64,000 nt of DNA, taken from NCBI GenBank assembly GCA_038206985.1, contig JBBRAH010000010.1:1-64000 (forward strand). The letters are read 5' to 3'. Positions within the stretch are counted from its first letter, which is position 1, and each line of letters begins with the position of its first letter. The notes under the pieces are model-generated. The model was not told the DNA's origin, did no database searches, and worked only from the letters and a program-made list of their open reading frames with translations. The stretch is from CAXMST01 sp038206985. GTDB lineage: Bacteria; Actinomycetota; Thermoleophilia; Solirubrobacterales; 70-9. Shown piece by piece: positions 17,831 through 26,134 of this stretch. The position numbers and the translations under genes were made by a program.

Positions 17831-18666
17831 ACGCCCAGCCACACGAGCTGCGGGAAATTTCCGGACCCTCGGCGTTCGGCGACAGCTGGCGCCGCACCTG
17901 GGATCTGCTCTGGCTGATCTCCGTCACGGAGTTCCGGCTCCAGTACTCCGAAACGACCCTCGGCTACGTGTGGAGCGTGCTCAAGCCGTTCGCCTTCTTC
18001 GGGGTGATTTACCTCGTCGTGAGCCAGGTGCTCAAGTTCGCCGACGTCGCCGACTTCCCGCAGAAGCTGATTCTCGGCCTCGTGCTCTACCAGTACTTCA
18101 GCGAGGCGACCAACAAGGCCCTGCGCTCGATCCAGACCCGCGAGTCGATGCTGCGCAAGACCCACTTCCCGCGGATCGTGATTCCGCTCAGCCTCAACCT
18201 GGGCGCCGCGATCACGCTGTTCTTCAATTTGGTCGGCGTCCTGCTGCTGTTGATGGTGACCGGGGTCGAGCCGCAGACGACCTGGCTTCTCGCACCTGTT
18301 GCCGTGCTCGCCCTGGTCGTGATGACGACGACCCTGTCGATGCTCCTGGCGGTGGCGTTCGTCCGCTCCGAGGATGTTGGCCAGGGCTGGACTTTGACGC
18401 TCCGCGCGCTGTTCTACGCGACCCCGATCCTCTACACGCTGACGGTGATCCCCGAGTCGATCCGGCCGTTGATCGCGGCCAATCCGCTGACGCCGATCAT
18501 CGAGATGATGCGCATCTGGATCATCGACCCGAACGCGGCCACGCCGGTGGATCTGCTCGGCGTGGTCTCCGGTCTGCTCGTGCCCCTGGCTATTGCGGTG
18601 ATGATCGCGGTGGCCGGCGTGATCTGGTTCAAGCGGGACGCTCCGCGCATCGCCGAAGCCCTCTAG
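17827..18666 (+). CDS. wzm: ABC-2 type permease for polysaccharide export, Wzm-like
   Basis: 279 residues with six membrane segments and the ABC-2 pattern of TagG/Wzm/RfbD permeases: an N-terminal amphipathic part (LLWLISVTEFRLQYSE), then LGYVWSVLKPFAFFGVIYLVV, and a C-terminal NPLTPIIEMMR segment near the last helices. Pairs with the ATPase encoded upstream (4 bp overlap) to flip a lipid-linked polysaccharide across the cytoplasmic membrane. It ends 4 bp before a second sulfotransferase gene, implying one transcript. Confidence 0.92.
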   Translation: MNAQPHELREISGPSAFGDSWRRTWDLLWLISVTEFRLQYSETTLGYVWSVLKPFAFFGVIYLVVSQVLKFADVADFPQKLILGLVLYQYFSEATNKALRSIQTRESMLRKTHFPRIVIPLSLNLGAAITLFFNLVGVLLLLMVTGVEPQTTWLLAPVAVLALVVMTTTLSMLLAVAFVRSEDVGQGWTLTLRALFYATPILYTLTVIPESIRPLIAANPLTPIIEMMRIWIIDPNAATPVDLLGVVSGLLVPLAIAVMIAVAGVIWFKRDAPRIAEAL

Positions 18667-18670
18667 ATCG

Positions 18671-19375
18671 ATGCCGGATCCGCAGCACGGCGCGCCGCGG
18701 CGGTTCGTGATCCTCTGCCTCGGGCGCACCGGCTCCACGCACCTGCAGTCGATGCTCGACTTTCACTCGCAGGCGCGCTGCTACGGCGAGATCTTCGGCG
18801 AGGGCAAGCCACCCACCCTTGCCGCATCCGGGAGCACGGATCCGCGGGCCTTCGTTACCGAGATGCTCGCCGCCGGGCCCGAGCGTGCCGCGGGTTTCAA
18901 GCTTCCGATCAACTCGATCCGCCTGCAGCCGGCGGCCGCCGCGGTGGTCCGCGACGATCCGGAGATGGCCGTGATCAGGCTCTCGCGCCGCAACCGGCTC
19001 GCCCAGCTCGTCTCCCGGCAGCTACTTGCGAGCACCGGCGTCTCGCAGTCGATTTTCGGCAGCTACGGGGATGCCACTGTGCGGCTCGAGCCGCAGGCCT
19101 GCATCAAGGCGCTGGAGCGGATCGCCACCGAGGAACGGGAGCTCGACGGCCTGGCCGGCGGCCATGACACGTTTGAGCTCGCCTATGAGGAGCTGGGCGA
19201 GGTCGCGCGGCTCGAGGCGCTGCAGCGATTTCTGGGGCTCGATCCGCAGCCGCTGCGGTCCTGGTTCGAGCGCCTCCGCACCCGTCCTCTGCGGGAGACC
19301 GTCGAGAACTGGGACGAGATCATCACGGCGCTGAGCGGCACGCCGTACGAGAACCTGCTCAGCGCGCCCGATTGA
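18671..19375 (+). CDS. Stf0-like sulfotransferase
   Basis: 234 residues. The N-terminal FVILCLGRTGSTHLQSMLDFH is the PAPS 5'-phosphosulfate loop in the form seen in Stf0-type (trehalose sulfotransferase-like) enzymes, and RCYGEIFGEG follows as in that group. A later segment, MAVIRLSRRNRLAQLVSRQ, fits the 3'-phosphate-binding region. It lies directly after the exporter genes and would sulfate a sugar of the exported glycan or its carrier. Shorter than most Stf0 proteins but with no visible truncation. The 3' end overlaps the opposing glycosyltransferase gene by 17 bp. Confidence 0.82.
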   Translation: MPDPQHGAPRRFVILCLGRTGSTHLQSMLDFHSQARCYGEIFGEGKPPTLAASGSTDPRAFVTEMLAAGPERAAGFKLPINSIRLQPAAAAVVRDDPEMAVIRLSRRNRLAQLVSRQLLASTGVSQSIFGSYGDATVRLEPQACIKALERIATEERELDGLAGGHDTFELAYEELGEVARLEALQRFLGLDPQPLRSWFERLRTRPLRETVENWDEIITALSGTPYENLLSAPD

Positions 19376-20801
19376 GGCGGGCGCGAAGCTCTCGCACCCT
19401 CCTCCGGGCGGCGGCCCCCCGCCTCCACGCGAACCCGGCGAGCATCACCCGCTCGCGGCCGATCGTCGCGGTCGGGCCGCCCAGATCGCCCAGGGCGCGG
19501 CGGCCGAGCCAGGCGATCCCGGCAGGCGAGTCCTCGATCGCGTCCAGCACTTCGAGGCGGTCAGGGGCGAGTCGCCCGGCGAGCCGCAGGCGCAGTGCCG
19601 TGGTCGCCACCCGGACCCGGCAGTAGAGCTTGAAGTAGGGCACGCGCCAGGCGAGCCGGAAGCCGCGCCCGCTCCAGCGCTCGTACCAGACAGCGACGCG
19701 CTCGCGCAGCGGCGCGCTGAAGCGGCCGAGCCCGTTGGCCTGCAGATAGCCCAGCGCTGCCTCGTCGTGCTGAACGTAGTCGTAAAGCGGCTCGTCCACA
19801 TAGGCGATCGGCCCGAGCGCCATCGCGACCTGGCCGATCCAGTGGTCATGGAAGGCGGCCCCATGCCGGGGCGGGAAGGGGAGCACGTCATCGAGCAACC
19901 GCGCCTCGAACAGGCAGGCGGCCCCGGTCACGGTGTTGGCCAGCACCTCGGAGCCGAAGTCCGTGTGGTTGACGGGCCTGAACTCCCAGTAGGTTTCGGC
20001 GAGCACCGTGCCCGAGCGCGTGGTGATCCGCATGTCGCTGAACACGAGCCCCGCACCTGGCGCGCGCTCGAGTTCCTCCAGCAACCGCGCGAGCTTCTCG
20101 GGCCGCCAGCGGTCGTCCTGGTCGCTGAGCGCAACGTGATCGACACCCGGCGGCACCATCGCCAGGGCCCGCTCGAAGTTGGCGTAGAAGCCCTGGTTGG
20201 TCTCGGCGAAATCGACCTGGAAGCGGGGGTCGCCGGTGACAGCGCGCTCAATCGCCAGCCGTCCGGCAGGGCTCGAGCCGTCGTCGCTGATCAGGCAGAT
20301 CCAGTTGCGGTGGGTCTGAGCCCGGATCGACTCGACCTGGACCTCGAGCATGCCCGGGTCCGGCTCATACGTTGCCATCGCGATCGCAACCAGTGGACCT
20401 TTGCCCTCCTCCGCCCGGGCGCCGCTCCGCCCGGCACGCTCGATCTGCGGGCGGAGCTCGATCTGGCCGAGGCGCGCTTCGATCGCCTCGTCGTGCCCGG
20501 CGATCCGCGCGCGGAGAACGACTTCGGCGGTCCGCACCCGGGGCGTCGCCGGCACGGGCACGATCGCCCACCAGTAGTCGTCGCCGCGCATCCGGGGCGG
20601 TGCCAGACTCCAGCCGAGCGCCGCCGTCTCGGTGCCGTCAAAGACGACGACCACAGAGGCGAACCGCTCCCCCGCGGGAAACCGGCAGCGGCCGTCGATG
20701 AACAGGGCGGTACCGCCCCCGGTCGCGAGCCGCTCGGGGAGCGGCGTGACGGTCTCGATTGCGAAGTCGATGCTGCCGGCCAAGGGGGCCGAGGATCGCA
20801 C
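19359..20801 (-). CDS. family 2 glycosyltransferase with N-terminal beta-rich domain
   Basis: 480 residues from GTG 20801; the open frame to 21107 would cross the divergent gene. An N-terminal region of about 125 residues looks like a beta-sandwich (FDGTETAALGWSLAPP). Then comes a rhamnosyltransferase-like GT2 domain: VAIAMATYEPDPGML, ICLISDDGSS, HVALSDQDDRW (the acidic metal motif), and GAAFHDHWIGQVAMALG. The C-terminal 100 residues are basic and helical. Likely a rhamnosyl or similar transferase with an unusual N-terminal module. Divergent from the HD-GYP/GNAT gene with 64 bp between starts. Confidence 0.83.
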   Translation of the reverse strand: MRSSAPLAGSIDFAIETVTPLPERLATGGGTALFIDGRCRFPAGERFASVVVVFDGTETAALGWSLAPPRMRGDDYWWAIVPVPATPRVRTAEVVLRARIAGHDEAIEARLGQIELRPQIERAGRSGARAEEGKGPLVAIAMATYEPDPGMLEVQVESIRAQTHRNWICLISDDGSSPAGRLAIERAVTGDPRFQVDFAETNQGFYANFERALAMVPPGVDHVALSDQDDRWRPEKLARLLEELERAPGAGLVFSDMRITTRSGTVLAETYWEFRPVNHTDFGSEVLANTVTGAACLFEARLLDDVLPFPPRHGAAFHDHWIGQVAMALGPIAYVDEPLYDYVQHDEAALGYLQANGLGRFSAPLRERVAVWYERWSGRGFRLAWRVPYFKLYCRVRVATTALRLRLAGRLAPDRLEVLDAIEDSPAGIAWLGRRALGDLGGPTATIGRERVMLAGFAWRRGAAARRRVRELRARLNRAR

Positions 20802-20853
20802 AGCTCCGCCGCAACGCCCCGCTCCGTCGTCGGCAGCCGCCCGCCGCCAGCCA

Positions 20854-20859
20854 TATCCT
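20854..20859 (+). promoter_or_regulatory. -10 box (TATCCT) for a probable leaderless transcript
   Basis: TATCCT lies 6 nt before GTG 20866, which defines the start of the HD-GYP-like/GNAT gene within a longer open frame. Confidence 0.5.
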
Positions 20860-20865
20860 GATCGC

Positions 20866-21969
20866 GTGGACGCAAGCGAGGAGACCGCGGGAACCGGCGG
20901 GTCCGCCCCGGGCGCTGGGCCGGAGAGCGATGCCGAGCTCGCGCGGAAACGAGGTGCCGGCCTGATCGAGGCGCTCGAGGCGCACATGCCGACCGCGGCC
21001 GCGCGCTCCGAGATCGCCGCGACACTCGCCCTGGCGGTCGCCCGGCGGGCGGCGTGCCCGGAGCCGGAGCTGATCGCCGAGGCGGCCCGGCTGCGTGAAG
21101 TCGGCAAGCTCTACATGCCAAAAGAGCTCCTCTACACGCCGGAGACGGATCTCGACCCCACGGCGAAGGCGCATGCCGCGTCTTACTACGAGCAGGGCGA
21201 GGCCCTCGCGGCCGGCGCCGGAGTCGCGGAGCGCGCCTGCGGTTGGATCCTGAACGCCCAGGAGCGATGGGACGGCTCGGGCCCGGCCGGCCTCGCCGGC
21301 GTGGAGATCCCGGCCGGCTCGCGGGTGATCGCGGTCTGTCGCACCTACCTCGACGCCCCGCACACGAGCGGCACCGACGACCCTCGCGCGGCGGCCCTGG
21401 AACTGCTCCGCGAGTTGGCCGGATCGATACTCGATCCCAGATTGGCCACGATCGGTGTCGAGCTCGCGGGGCCGGGGCCTGAGCCTGAGCTGGCCGTGCG
21501 GGAGCGCCGGGAGCAGGACCTCCCGGCGATCGAGTCCTGTCTCGAGGCGGAGAACGCGATGCAGATCGCCCGCAACGGGGAGCTGGTCGATCCCCTCGGC
21601 CACTCGATGCTGGTGGCCGCGAGTGGCTCCGCGCCCGGCGGGATCGCGGGGCTGCTGAGCTGGATCGACGGCGAGGAAGCTGAGATCCTCGCCGTGCATG
21701 CCAGACCTCCCCGGCAGGGCACCGGCACAGCCCTGCTCGAGGCCCTGGCCAGGAGAGCCGCGGAGCTCGGCCGCAAGCGGCTGATCGTGACGACCACCAA
21801 TGACAACCTCCACGCTCTGCGTTTCTACCAGCGTCGCGGCTTCCGTTTGCGGGCTGTGCGGATCGGCGAAGTCGAGCGCAGCCGCGCCCGGCTGAAGCCG
21901 TCGATCCCGGTGAACGGTGAGCACGGCATCGAGCTGCGCGACGAGCTCGAGCTCGAGCGCGCCCTCTGA
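20866..21969 (+). CDS. degenerate HD-GYP domain fused to a GNAT acetyltransferase
   Basis: 367 residues from GTG 20866. Residues 25-200 resemble an HD-GYP phosphodiesterase but have lost catalytic residues: the usual HDIGK is REVGK (78-81), HHExxDGSGYP is NAQERWDGSGPAG (130-142), and the later Asp-rich VADxxDA is VCRTYLDA. A His in KAHAASYYEQG near 103 remains. Residues 210-367 are a GNAT domain with the acetyl-CoA loop RQGTGTALLEAL and RFYQRRGFR. The first half is thus probably a non-catalytic, possibly nucleotide-sensing module controlling an N-acetyltransferase. I do not know this combination as a described family. The target could be a protein or an amino-sugar of the locus. Confidence 0.7.
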   Translation: MDASEETAGTGGSAPGAGPESDAELARKRGAGLIEALEAHMPTAAARSEIAATLALAVARRAACPEPELIAEAARLREVGKLYMPKELLYTPETDLDPTAKAHAASYYEQGEALAAGAGVAERACGWILNAQERWDGSGPAGLAGVEIPAGSRVIAVCRTYLDAPHTSGTDDPRAAALELLRELAGSILDPRLATIGVELAGPGPEPELAVRERREQDLPAIESCLEAENAMQIARNGELVDPLGHSMLVAASGSAPGGIAGLLSWIDGEEAEILAVHARPPRQGTGTALLEALARRAAELGRKRLIVTTTNDNLHALRFYQRRGFRLRAVRIGEVERSRARLKPSIPVNGEHGIELRDELELERAL

Positions 21970-22013
21970 TCAGGTCGGAGCCGGGCACTCTGCCCCGCTC
22001 CCCGGCTGGCGCT

Positions 22014-22019
22014 TAGAAT
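22014..22019 (+). promoter_or_regulatory. probable -10 box (TAGAAT) of the acyl-CoA carboxylase gene
   Basis: TAGAAT sits 15 nt before ATG 22035, leaving a very short leader without a clear ribosome-binding site. Confidence 0.35.
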
Positions 22020-22034
22020 CCCGCGCTCCGAGCG

Positions 22035-23603
22035 ATGCGCGAGAAGAACCCCCAGACATACGAGGAGAAGCTCTCCTATCTGCGTGAGTTGCGCGACGCT
22101 GCAATCAACTCGGCCTCCGAGGCGGCTGTGGAAAAGCAGCACGCGAAGGGCAAGTTCACTGCCCGCGAGCGGATCGAGAAGCTGCTGGACCCGGGCACAT
22201 TCGAGGAGCTCGACACCTTCGTCCGGCACCGGACCTACGACTTCGAGATGCAGAAGAACCGGCCCTGGGGCGATGCTGTCGTCACCGGCTATGGCGAGAT
22301 CGACGGCCGCACGGTTTTCGTCTTCTCCCAGGACTTCACCGTGTTCGGCGGCTCGCTCGGCGAAGTGATGGCCGAGAAGATGGTCAAGGTCATGGACATG
22401 GCCGCCAAGGTGGGCGCGCCGGTGATCGGCATCAACGACTCCGGCGGCGCCCGGATCCAGGAGGGCGTCGTCTCGCTCGGTGCCTACGGCGACGTGTTTG
22501 TCCGCAACGTCCAGTGCTCGGGAGTGATCCCGCAGATCAGCGTGATCATGGGCCCCTGCGCGGGCGGTGCCGTCTACTCCCCCGCGATGACCGACTTCAT
22601 CTTCATGGTCAAGGAGACCTCGCACATGTTCATCACCGGCCCCGACGTGATCAAGACGGTCACCGGCGAGGAGGTGGAGTTCGAGGAGCTCGGCGGCGCC
22701 ATGACCCACAACTCCAAGTCCGGGGTCGCCCACTTCGCCTCCGAGGACGAGGAGAGCTGCCTGGAGGACGTGCGCTACCTGTTCGGCTTTCTGCCTTCCA
22801 ACAATCTCGAGATGCCACCCCGGGTCGAGCCCTACGACGATCCTGACCGAACCGAGGACCGACTCGGCCAGATCGTCCCCGCCGACGCGCAGAAGCCCTA
22901 CGACATGCGGGAGGTCGTCTCCCTCGTCGTCGACGACGGCGACTTCTTCGAGGTCCACGAGCACTTCGCCCAGAACATCATCTGCGGCTTCTCCCGCCTC
23001 GACGGGATGCCCGTCGGGATTGTCGGCAACCAGCCCAAGCACCTCGCCGGCGTCCTCGACATCGAGTCCTCCGAGAAGGCGGCCCGCTTCGTTCGCACCT
23101 GCGACGCCTACAACATCCCGCTGATCACCTTCACTGACGTGCCAGGCTTCATGCCCGGCACCGATCAGGAGTGGAACGGGATCATCCGCCACGGCGCCAA
23201 GCTGCTCTACGCATTCACCGAGGCGACCGTGCCGAAGCTCACGGTCGTCACCCGCAAGGCCTACGGCGGCGCCTACGACGTCATGAACTCCAAGCACATG
23301 CTGGCCGACTTCAACTTCGCCTGGCCGACCGCGGAGGTCGCCGTCATGGGCCCCGAGGGTGCGGTCAACATCATCTACCGCAAGGATCTCGCCGTCTCGC
23401 CGACGCCCGACGAGCGCCGCCAGAAGCTGATGGACGATTACAAGGCCAGATTCGCCAATCCCTACGCCGCCGCGGAGCGGGGCTACATCGACGACGTGAT
23501 CGAGCCCTCCGAGACCCGGCCGAAGCTGATCCGCGCCCTGCGCACGCTGCAGACCAAGCGCGTGCCGCAGCCCCAGCGCAAGCACGGCAACATCCCTCTT
23601 TGA
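22035..23603 (+). CDS. pccB: acyl-CoA carboxylase beta subunit (propionyl-CoA carboxylase type)
   Basis: 522 residues, full length for the family. The N-terminal crotonase-fold half has KFTARERIEKLLDPGTFEEL and the oxyanion-hole segments NDSGGARIQEG and GPCAGGAVYSPA; the C-terminal half has DVPGFMPGTDQE and GGAYDVMNS. Together these form the carboxyltransferase that moves CO2 from biotin to propionyl- or acetyl-CoA. It works with a biotin-carrying alpha subunit that is not in this window. It interrupts the glycan genes, so its presence here is probably housekeeping. A possible small partner subunit lies at 28362. Confidence 0.93.
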   Translation: MREKNPQTYEEKLSYLRELRDAAINSASEAAVEKQHAKGKFTARERIEKLLDPGTFEELDTFVRHRTYDFEMQKNRPWGDAVVTGYGEIDGRTVFVFSQDFTVFGGSLGEVMAEKMVKVMDMAAKVGAPVIGINDSGGARIQEGVVSLGAYGDVFVRNVQCSGVIPQISVIMGPCAGGAVYSPAMTDFIFMVKETSHMFITGPDVIKTVTGEEVEFEELGGAMTHNSKSGVAHFASEDEESCLEDVRYLFGFLPSNNLEMPPRVEPYDDPDRTEDRLGQIVPADAQKPYDMREVVSLVVDDGDFFEVHEHFAQNIICGFSRLDGMPVGIVGNQPKHLAGVLDIESSEKAARFVRTCDAYNIPLITFTDVPGFMPGTDQEWNGIIRHGAKLLYAFTEATVPKLTVVTRKAYGGAYDVMNSKHMLADFNFAWPTAEVAVMGPEGAVNIIYRKDLAVSPTPDERRQKLMDDYKARFANPYAAAERGYIDDVIEPSETRPKLIRALRTLQTKRVPQPQRKHGNIPL

Positions 23604-23628
23604 CGGCCGAGCGCGTCAAAGGGACTTG

Positions 23629-24657
23629 ATGGAAGCAGCGTCCACCGAAACGCCCCTGGAGATCTCGGCCGTGCTCGTCGCCGACGAGTGGCAGACGGCC
23701 AAGATGCTGACCCGCTCGCTGGCCGCCCAGCGTCAGCCCGATCGGATCGAGTTGGTCGTGGTAACCCACCGCGGGTCGGGCTTCGAACCTGGCCCCGAAA
23801 CAGAGCTGCTCGGCGGTCTGCAGGTCGTCGAGGTGGACTCGATAAGGGACATCAGCACCGCCCGCGTCCACGGGATCGAACGGGTGAGCTCCCCGATCGT
23901 CTTCCTGGCCGAGACGCATTGCTTCCCCCAGGAGGGCTGGCTCGACGCGGTGCTCGAGGCGCACCGGCAGGGGGCCACCTACGTCGGCCCGCGCTTTGCG
24001 AGCATGAATCCGGCTTCGGTGGTCAGCCGGGCCAACTTCGCTGAGCACTACGGTGAGTTCAGCGGCGCGATACCCGACGGCCCGCGTGCCCGTGTCGCAG
24101 GTAACAACGCGTCCTTTTCGGTCGACGCGGTGCGGCACCTCGGCGACGATCTCGAGGCATCGATGCGCGACTTCGCCGGCTTTCAGGAGACCCTGGCGGG
24201 GGACGGAGAGATCCGCCTGGCCGCGGACGCAGTCGTGCGCCACCTCAACGTCTCCAGGTTGCGGGGCTGGTTAATCGAGACATGGGCGGGCGGGCGTCTC
24301 GGCGCCGGGAGTCGCTGTCGCTCGTGGTCGCGCGAGCGGCGGCTCGGCTACGCGCTTGCGTTCCCCCTGATCGCGGTTGTCGAATTCCATCGCAGGCGGC
24401 CCGGTCTCAGGCGTCTGCAAGCGGCCGGCGAGGGCGGCCTGGGGACTGATCTCCTACTCGCGGCCGGAATCCTCTGGCGCTGCTACGGCGAGGCCGTGGG
24501 CTTCCTCTGGGGTCCCGGGTCTCGTGAGACGACCGCGATGAGTCACATGGAGGTCAGGCGCTTCGACTACATCAATGGGAGCGACCGGGAACTCATCCAC
24601 GCTGCCGGCGAGGAGCTGCTGGCCCGCCTCCCGGAGCTCCCGGTGGCTCGCAGCTGA
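23629..24657 (+). CDS. family 2-like glycosyltransferase
   Basis: 342 residues from ATG 23629 (TTG 23626 is an alternative). The GT2 pattern is seen in EISAVLVADEWQTAKMLTRSL, IELVVVTHRGSG, and IVFLAETHCFPQEGWLDAVL, where ETHCFP occupies the position of the usual DxD or EDD. VAGNNASFSVDAVR fits the acceptor loop. The C-terminal third has two hydrophobic stretches and may attach to the membrane. The loss of a canonical acidic metal motif leaves donor use uncertain. The function is most likely sugar transfer in the surface-glycan pathway. Confidence 0.68.
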   Translation: MEAASTETPLEISAVLVADEWQTAKMLTRSLAAQRQPDRIELVVVTHRGSGFEPGPETELLGGLQVVEVDSIRDISTARVHGIERVSSPIVFLAETHCFPQEGWLDAVLEAHRQGATYVGPRFASMNPASVVSRANFAEHYGEFSGAIPDGPRARVAGNNASFSVDAVRHLGDDLEASMRDFAGFQETLAGDGEIRLAADAVVRHLNVSRLRGWLIETWAGGRLGAGSRCRSWSRERRLGYALAFPLIAVVEFHRRRPGLRRLQAAGEGGLGTDLLLAAGILWRCYGEAVGFLWGPGSRETTAMSHMEVRRFDYINGSDRELIHAAGEELLARLPELPVARS

Positions 24658-24716
24658 CTCGACGCGGTCGGCTCCCCGGTCACCGCTGCTGTCGCATGCT
24701 GCGAAGATCGCGCGCG

Positions 24717-25112
24717 ATGGAAGAACGCGAACAACGCCTCTGGCACCGGATCGAGGGCTCCCGGGCCGAGTACGGCGTCCCGAAGGCCGTCTGCTCGGCG
24801 ATCAGCCCTTTCCCGTTCTGGGCCGTGATCACCGCGATGGTGATCTTCATTCCGCTCGCACTGATCCTCTCGTTCTTCGTCAAGCGGCACGCGATCCTGA
24901 TCCAGGGAGGCGAGCTGGTCGTCCTCGACCTGAGCTTCTGGAAGTTCGCCGTCACCGCCGAGCGTCAGCACGGAGCTGTGGGCTCCACAGCCATCACTGT
25001 GGACGGGAGCAAGCTGGTGATCGAGGGGCAGGCGTACCACCTCGAGCCCGGTTGGCGGGAGTCCGCTGAGAAGCTGATCGCCGCCAACGACCGCGGGGCT
25101 CCGACCGGATGA
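24717..25112 (+). CDS. small single-span membrane protein of unknown function
   Basis: 131 residues from ATG 24717 (ATG 24696 is an alternative). The N-terminal 30 residues are charged, then one or two hydrophobic segments (FWAVITAMVIFIPLALILSFFV) are followed by a cytosolic beta-rich part of about 80 residues (VVLDLSFWKFAVTAER). I do not recognise the family. The stop overlaps the next gene by ATGA, so it is co-translated with the Gfo/Idh-type oxidoreductase. It could be an accessory membrane protein of the glycan system. Confidence 0.6.
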   Translation: MEEREQRLWHRIEGSRAEYGVPKAVCSAISPFPFWAVITAMVIFIPLALILSFFVKRHAILIQGGELVVLDLSFWKFAVTAERQHGAVGSTAITVDGSKLVIEGQAYHLEPGWRESAEKLIAANDRGAPTG

Positions 25113-26134
25113 GCTCGGCAGGTGATTCAAGCCCACTGCGGGTGGGGATCATCGGTTGCGGCTTCGTCGCCCGCGAGCACCACGTCGAGGCGATCGCTGC
25201 GGCCGGGGGCAGCGTCGTGGCCACGTGCGATCCAGATCTCAGCGCCGCGCGAGCCGTCGCCGCATCCGCGGGGAACGTGCCCGCCTACGGATCGGCCGCC
25301 GAGCTGCTCGCAGACGAGCGGGTCGCCGTGGTCGTGGTCTGCACCCCGCCGTTGACGCACGCTGCCCTGGCGGTGGAGGCGCTCGAAGCCGGCCGGCACG
25401 TGCTCGTTGAGAAGCCGGCTGCGCTCAGCAAGTCGGACTGCGAGGCGATGATCGCTGCCCGTGACCGCAGCGGCAAGAATGCCGCCGTGGCCTTCAACCT
25501 CCGGCACCACCCGCTCATCGCCGAGGCACGGGATCGTCTTCTGGCCGGCGAGATCGGCCCGCTCCGCACCATGGTCAACACATGGGTCGGGCCCTGCCAC
25601 CGAAGCGGCGGCTGGGCCGCGGAGCAGGGCAGCGGAGCGGACCTGCTCCATGATCGGGGCGCCCACTGCTGTGACCTCGCCCATTTCCTCGCAGGAGCCG
25701 GGGCCGAGCGGCTCGACGCCTCGGGCTCGCCCGACGGCCCTGTGACGATCGGGGCCTACGGGCGGGAGGGCGTGACCGCGTCGCTGGTGCTGGCCGAGGC
25801 GCCGGCGTCGGCGAACGAGATCATCCTGGTCGGGGAGGAAGGCCTGCTGCGACTCGACCTCTACGCCTTCGATAGCCTGCGATCGCTGCCCAGTGGGCAT
25901 ATCTCCGGCGCCCTGCGCCCGCGCCTGACCCGCACACTGCGCGCCCCGGCCTCACTTCCTGCCGCCGCCCGTATGGCCCGACTCGGTGGGGTGTTCCGGG
26001 CCGGCTACCAGCGCGAATGGGAGGCGTTTGCCGAGCTGATCTCCGGCCGTCAGCCGAAGGGGCTCGCCACGCTCGAGGACGGGCTCACGAACACCGTGAT
26101 GCTCAACGCCGCCGCCGCCGCACTCAACGCCTAA
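25109..26134 (+). CDS. Gfo/Idh/MocA-family NAD(P)-dependent oxidoreductase
   Basis: 341 residues. The Rossmann motif VGIIGCGFVAREHH is followed by VEALEAGRHVLVEKPAALS, with the family EKP Lys, and by GADLLHDRGAHCCDLAHFL, the His-containing catalytic helix. Such enzymes oxidise or reduce sugar nucleotides or inositol-type cyclitols, so it may prepare a modified sugar donor. Start ATG 25109 overlaps the preceding stop. It converges on the glycosyltransferase at 26124 with an 11 bp overlap. Confidence 0.87.
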   Translation: MSSAGDSSPLRVGIIGCGFVAREHHVEAIAAAGGSVVATCDPDLSAARAVAASAGNVPAYGSAAELLADERVAVVVVCTPPLTHAALAVEALEAGRHVLVEKPAALSKSDCEAMIAARDRSGKNAAVAFNLRHHPLIAEARDRLLAGEIGPLRTMVNTWVGPCHRSGGWAAEQGSGADLLHDRGAHCCDLAHFLAGAGAERLDASGSPDGPVTIGAYGREGVTASLVLAEAPASANEIILVGEEGLLRLDLYAFDSLRSLPSGHISGALRPRLTRTLRAPASLPAAARMARLGGVFRAGYQREWEAFAELISGRQPKGLATLEDGLTNTVMLNAAAAALNA

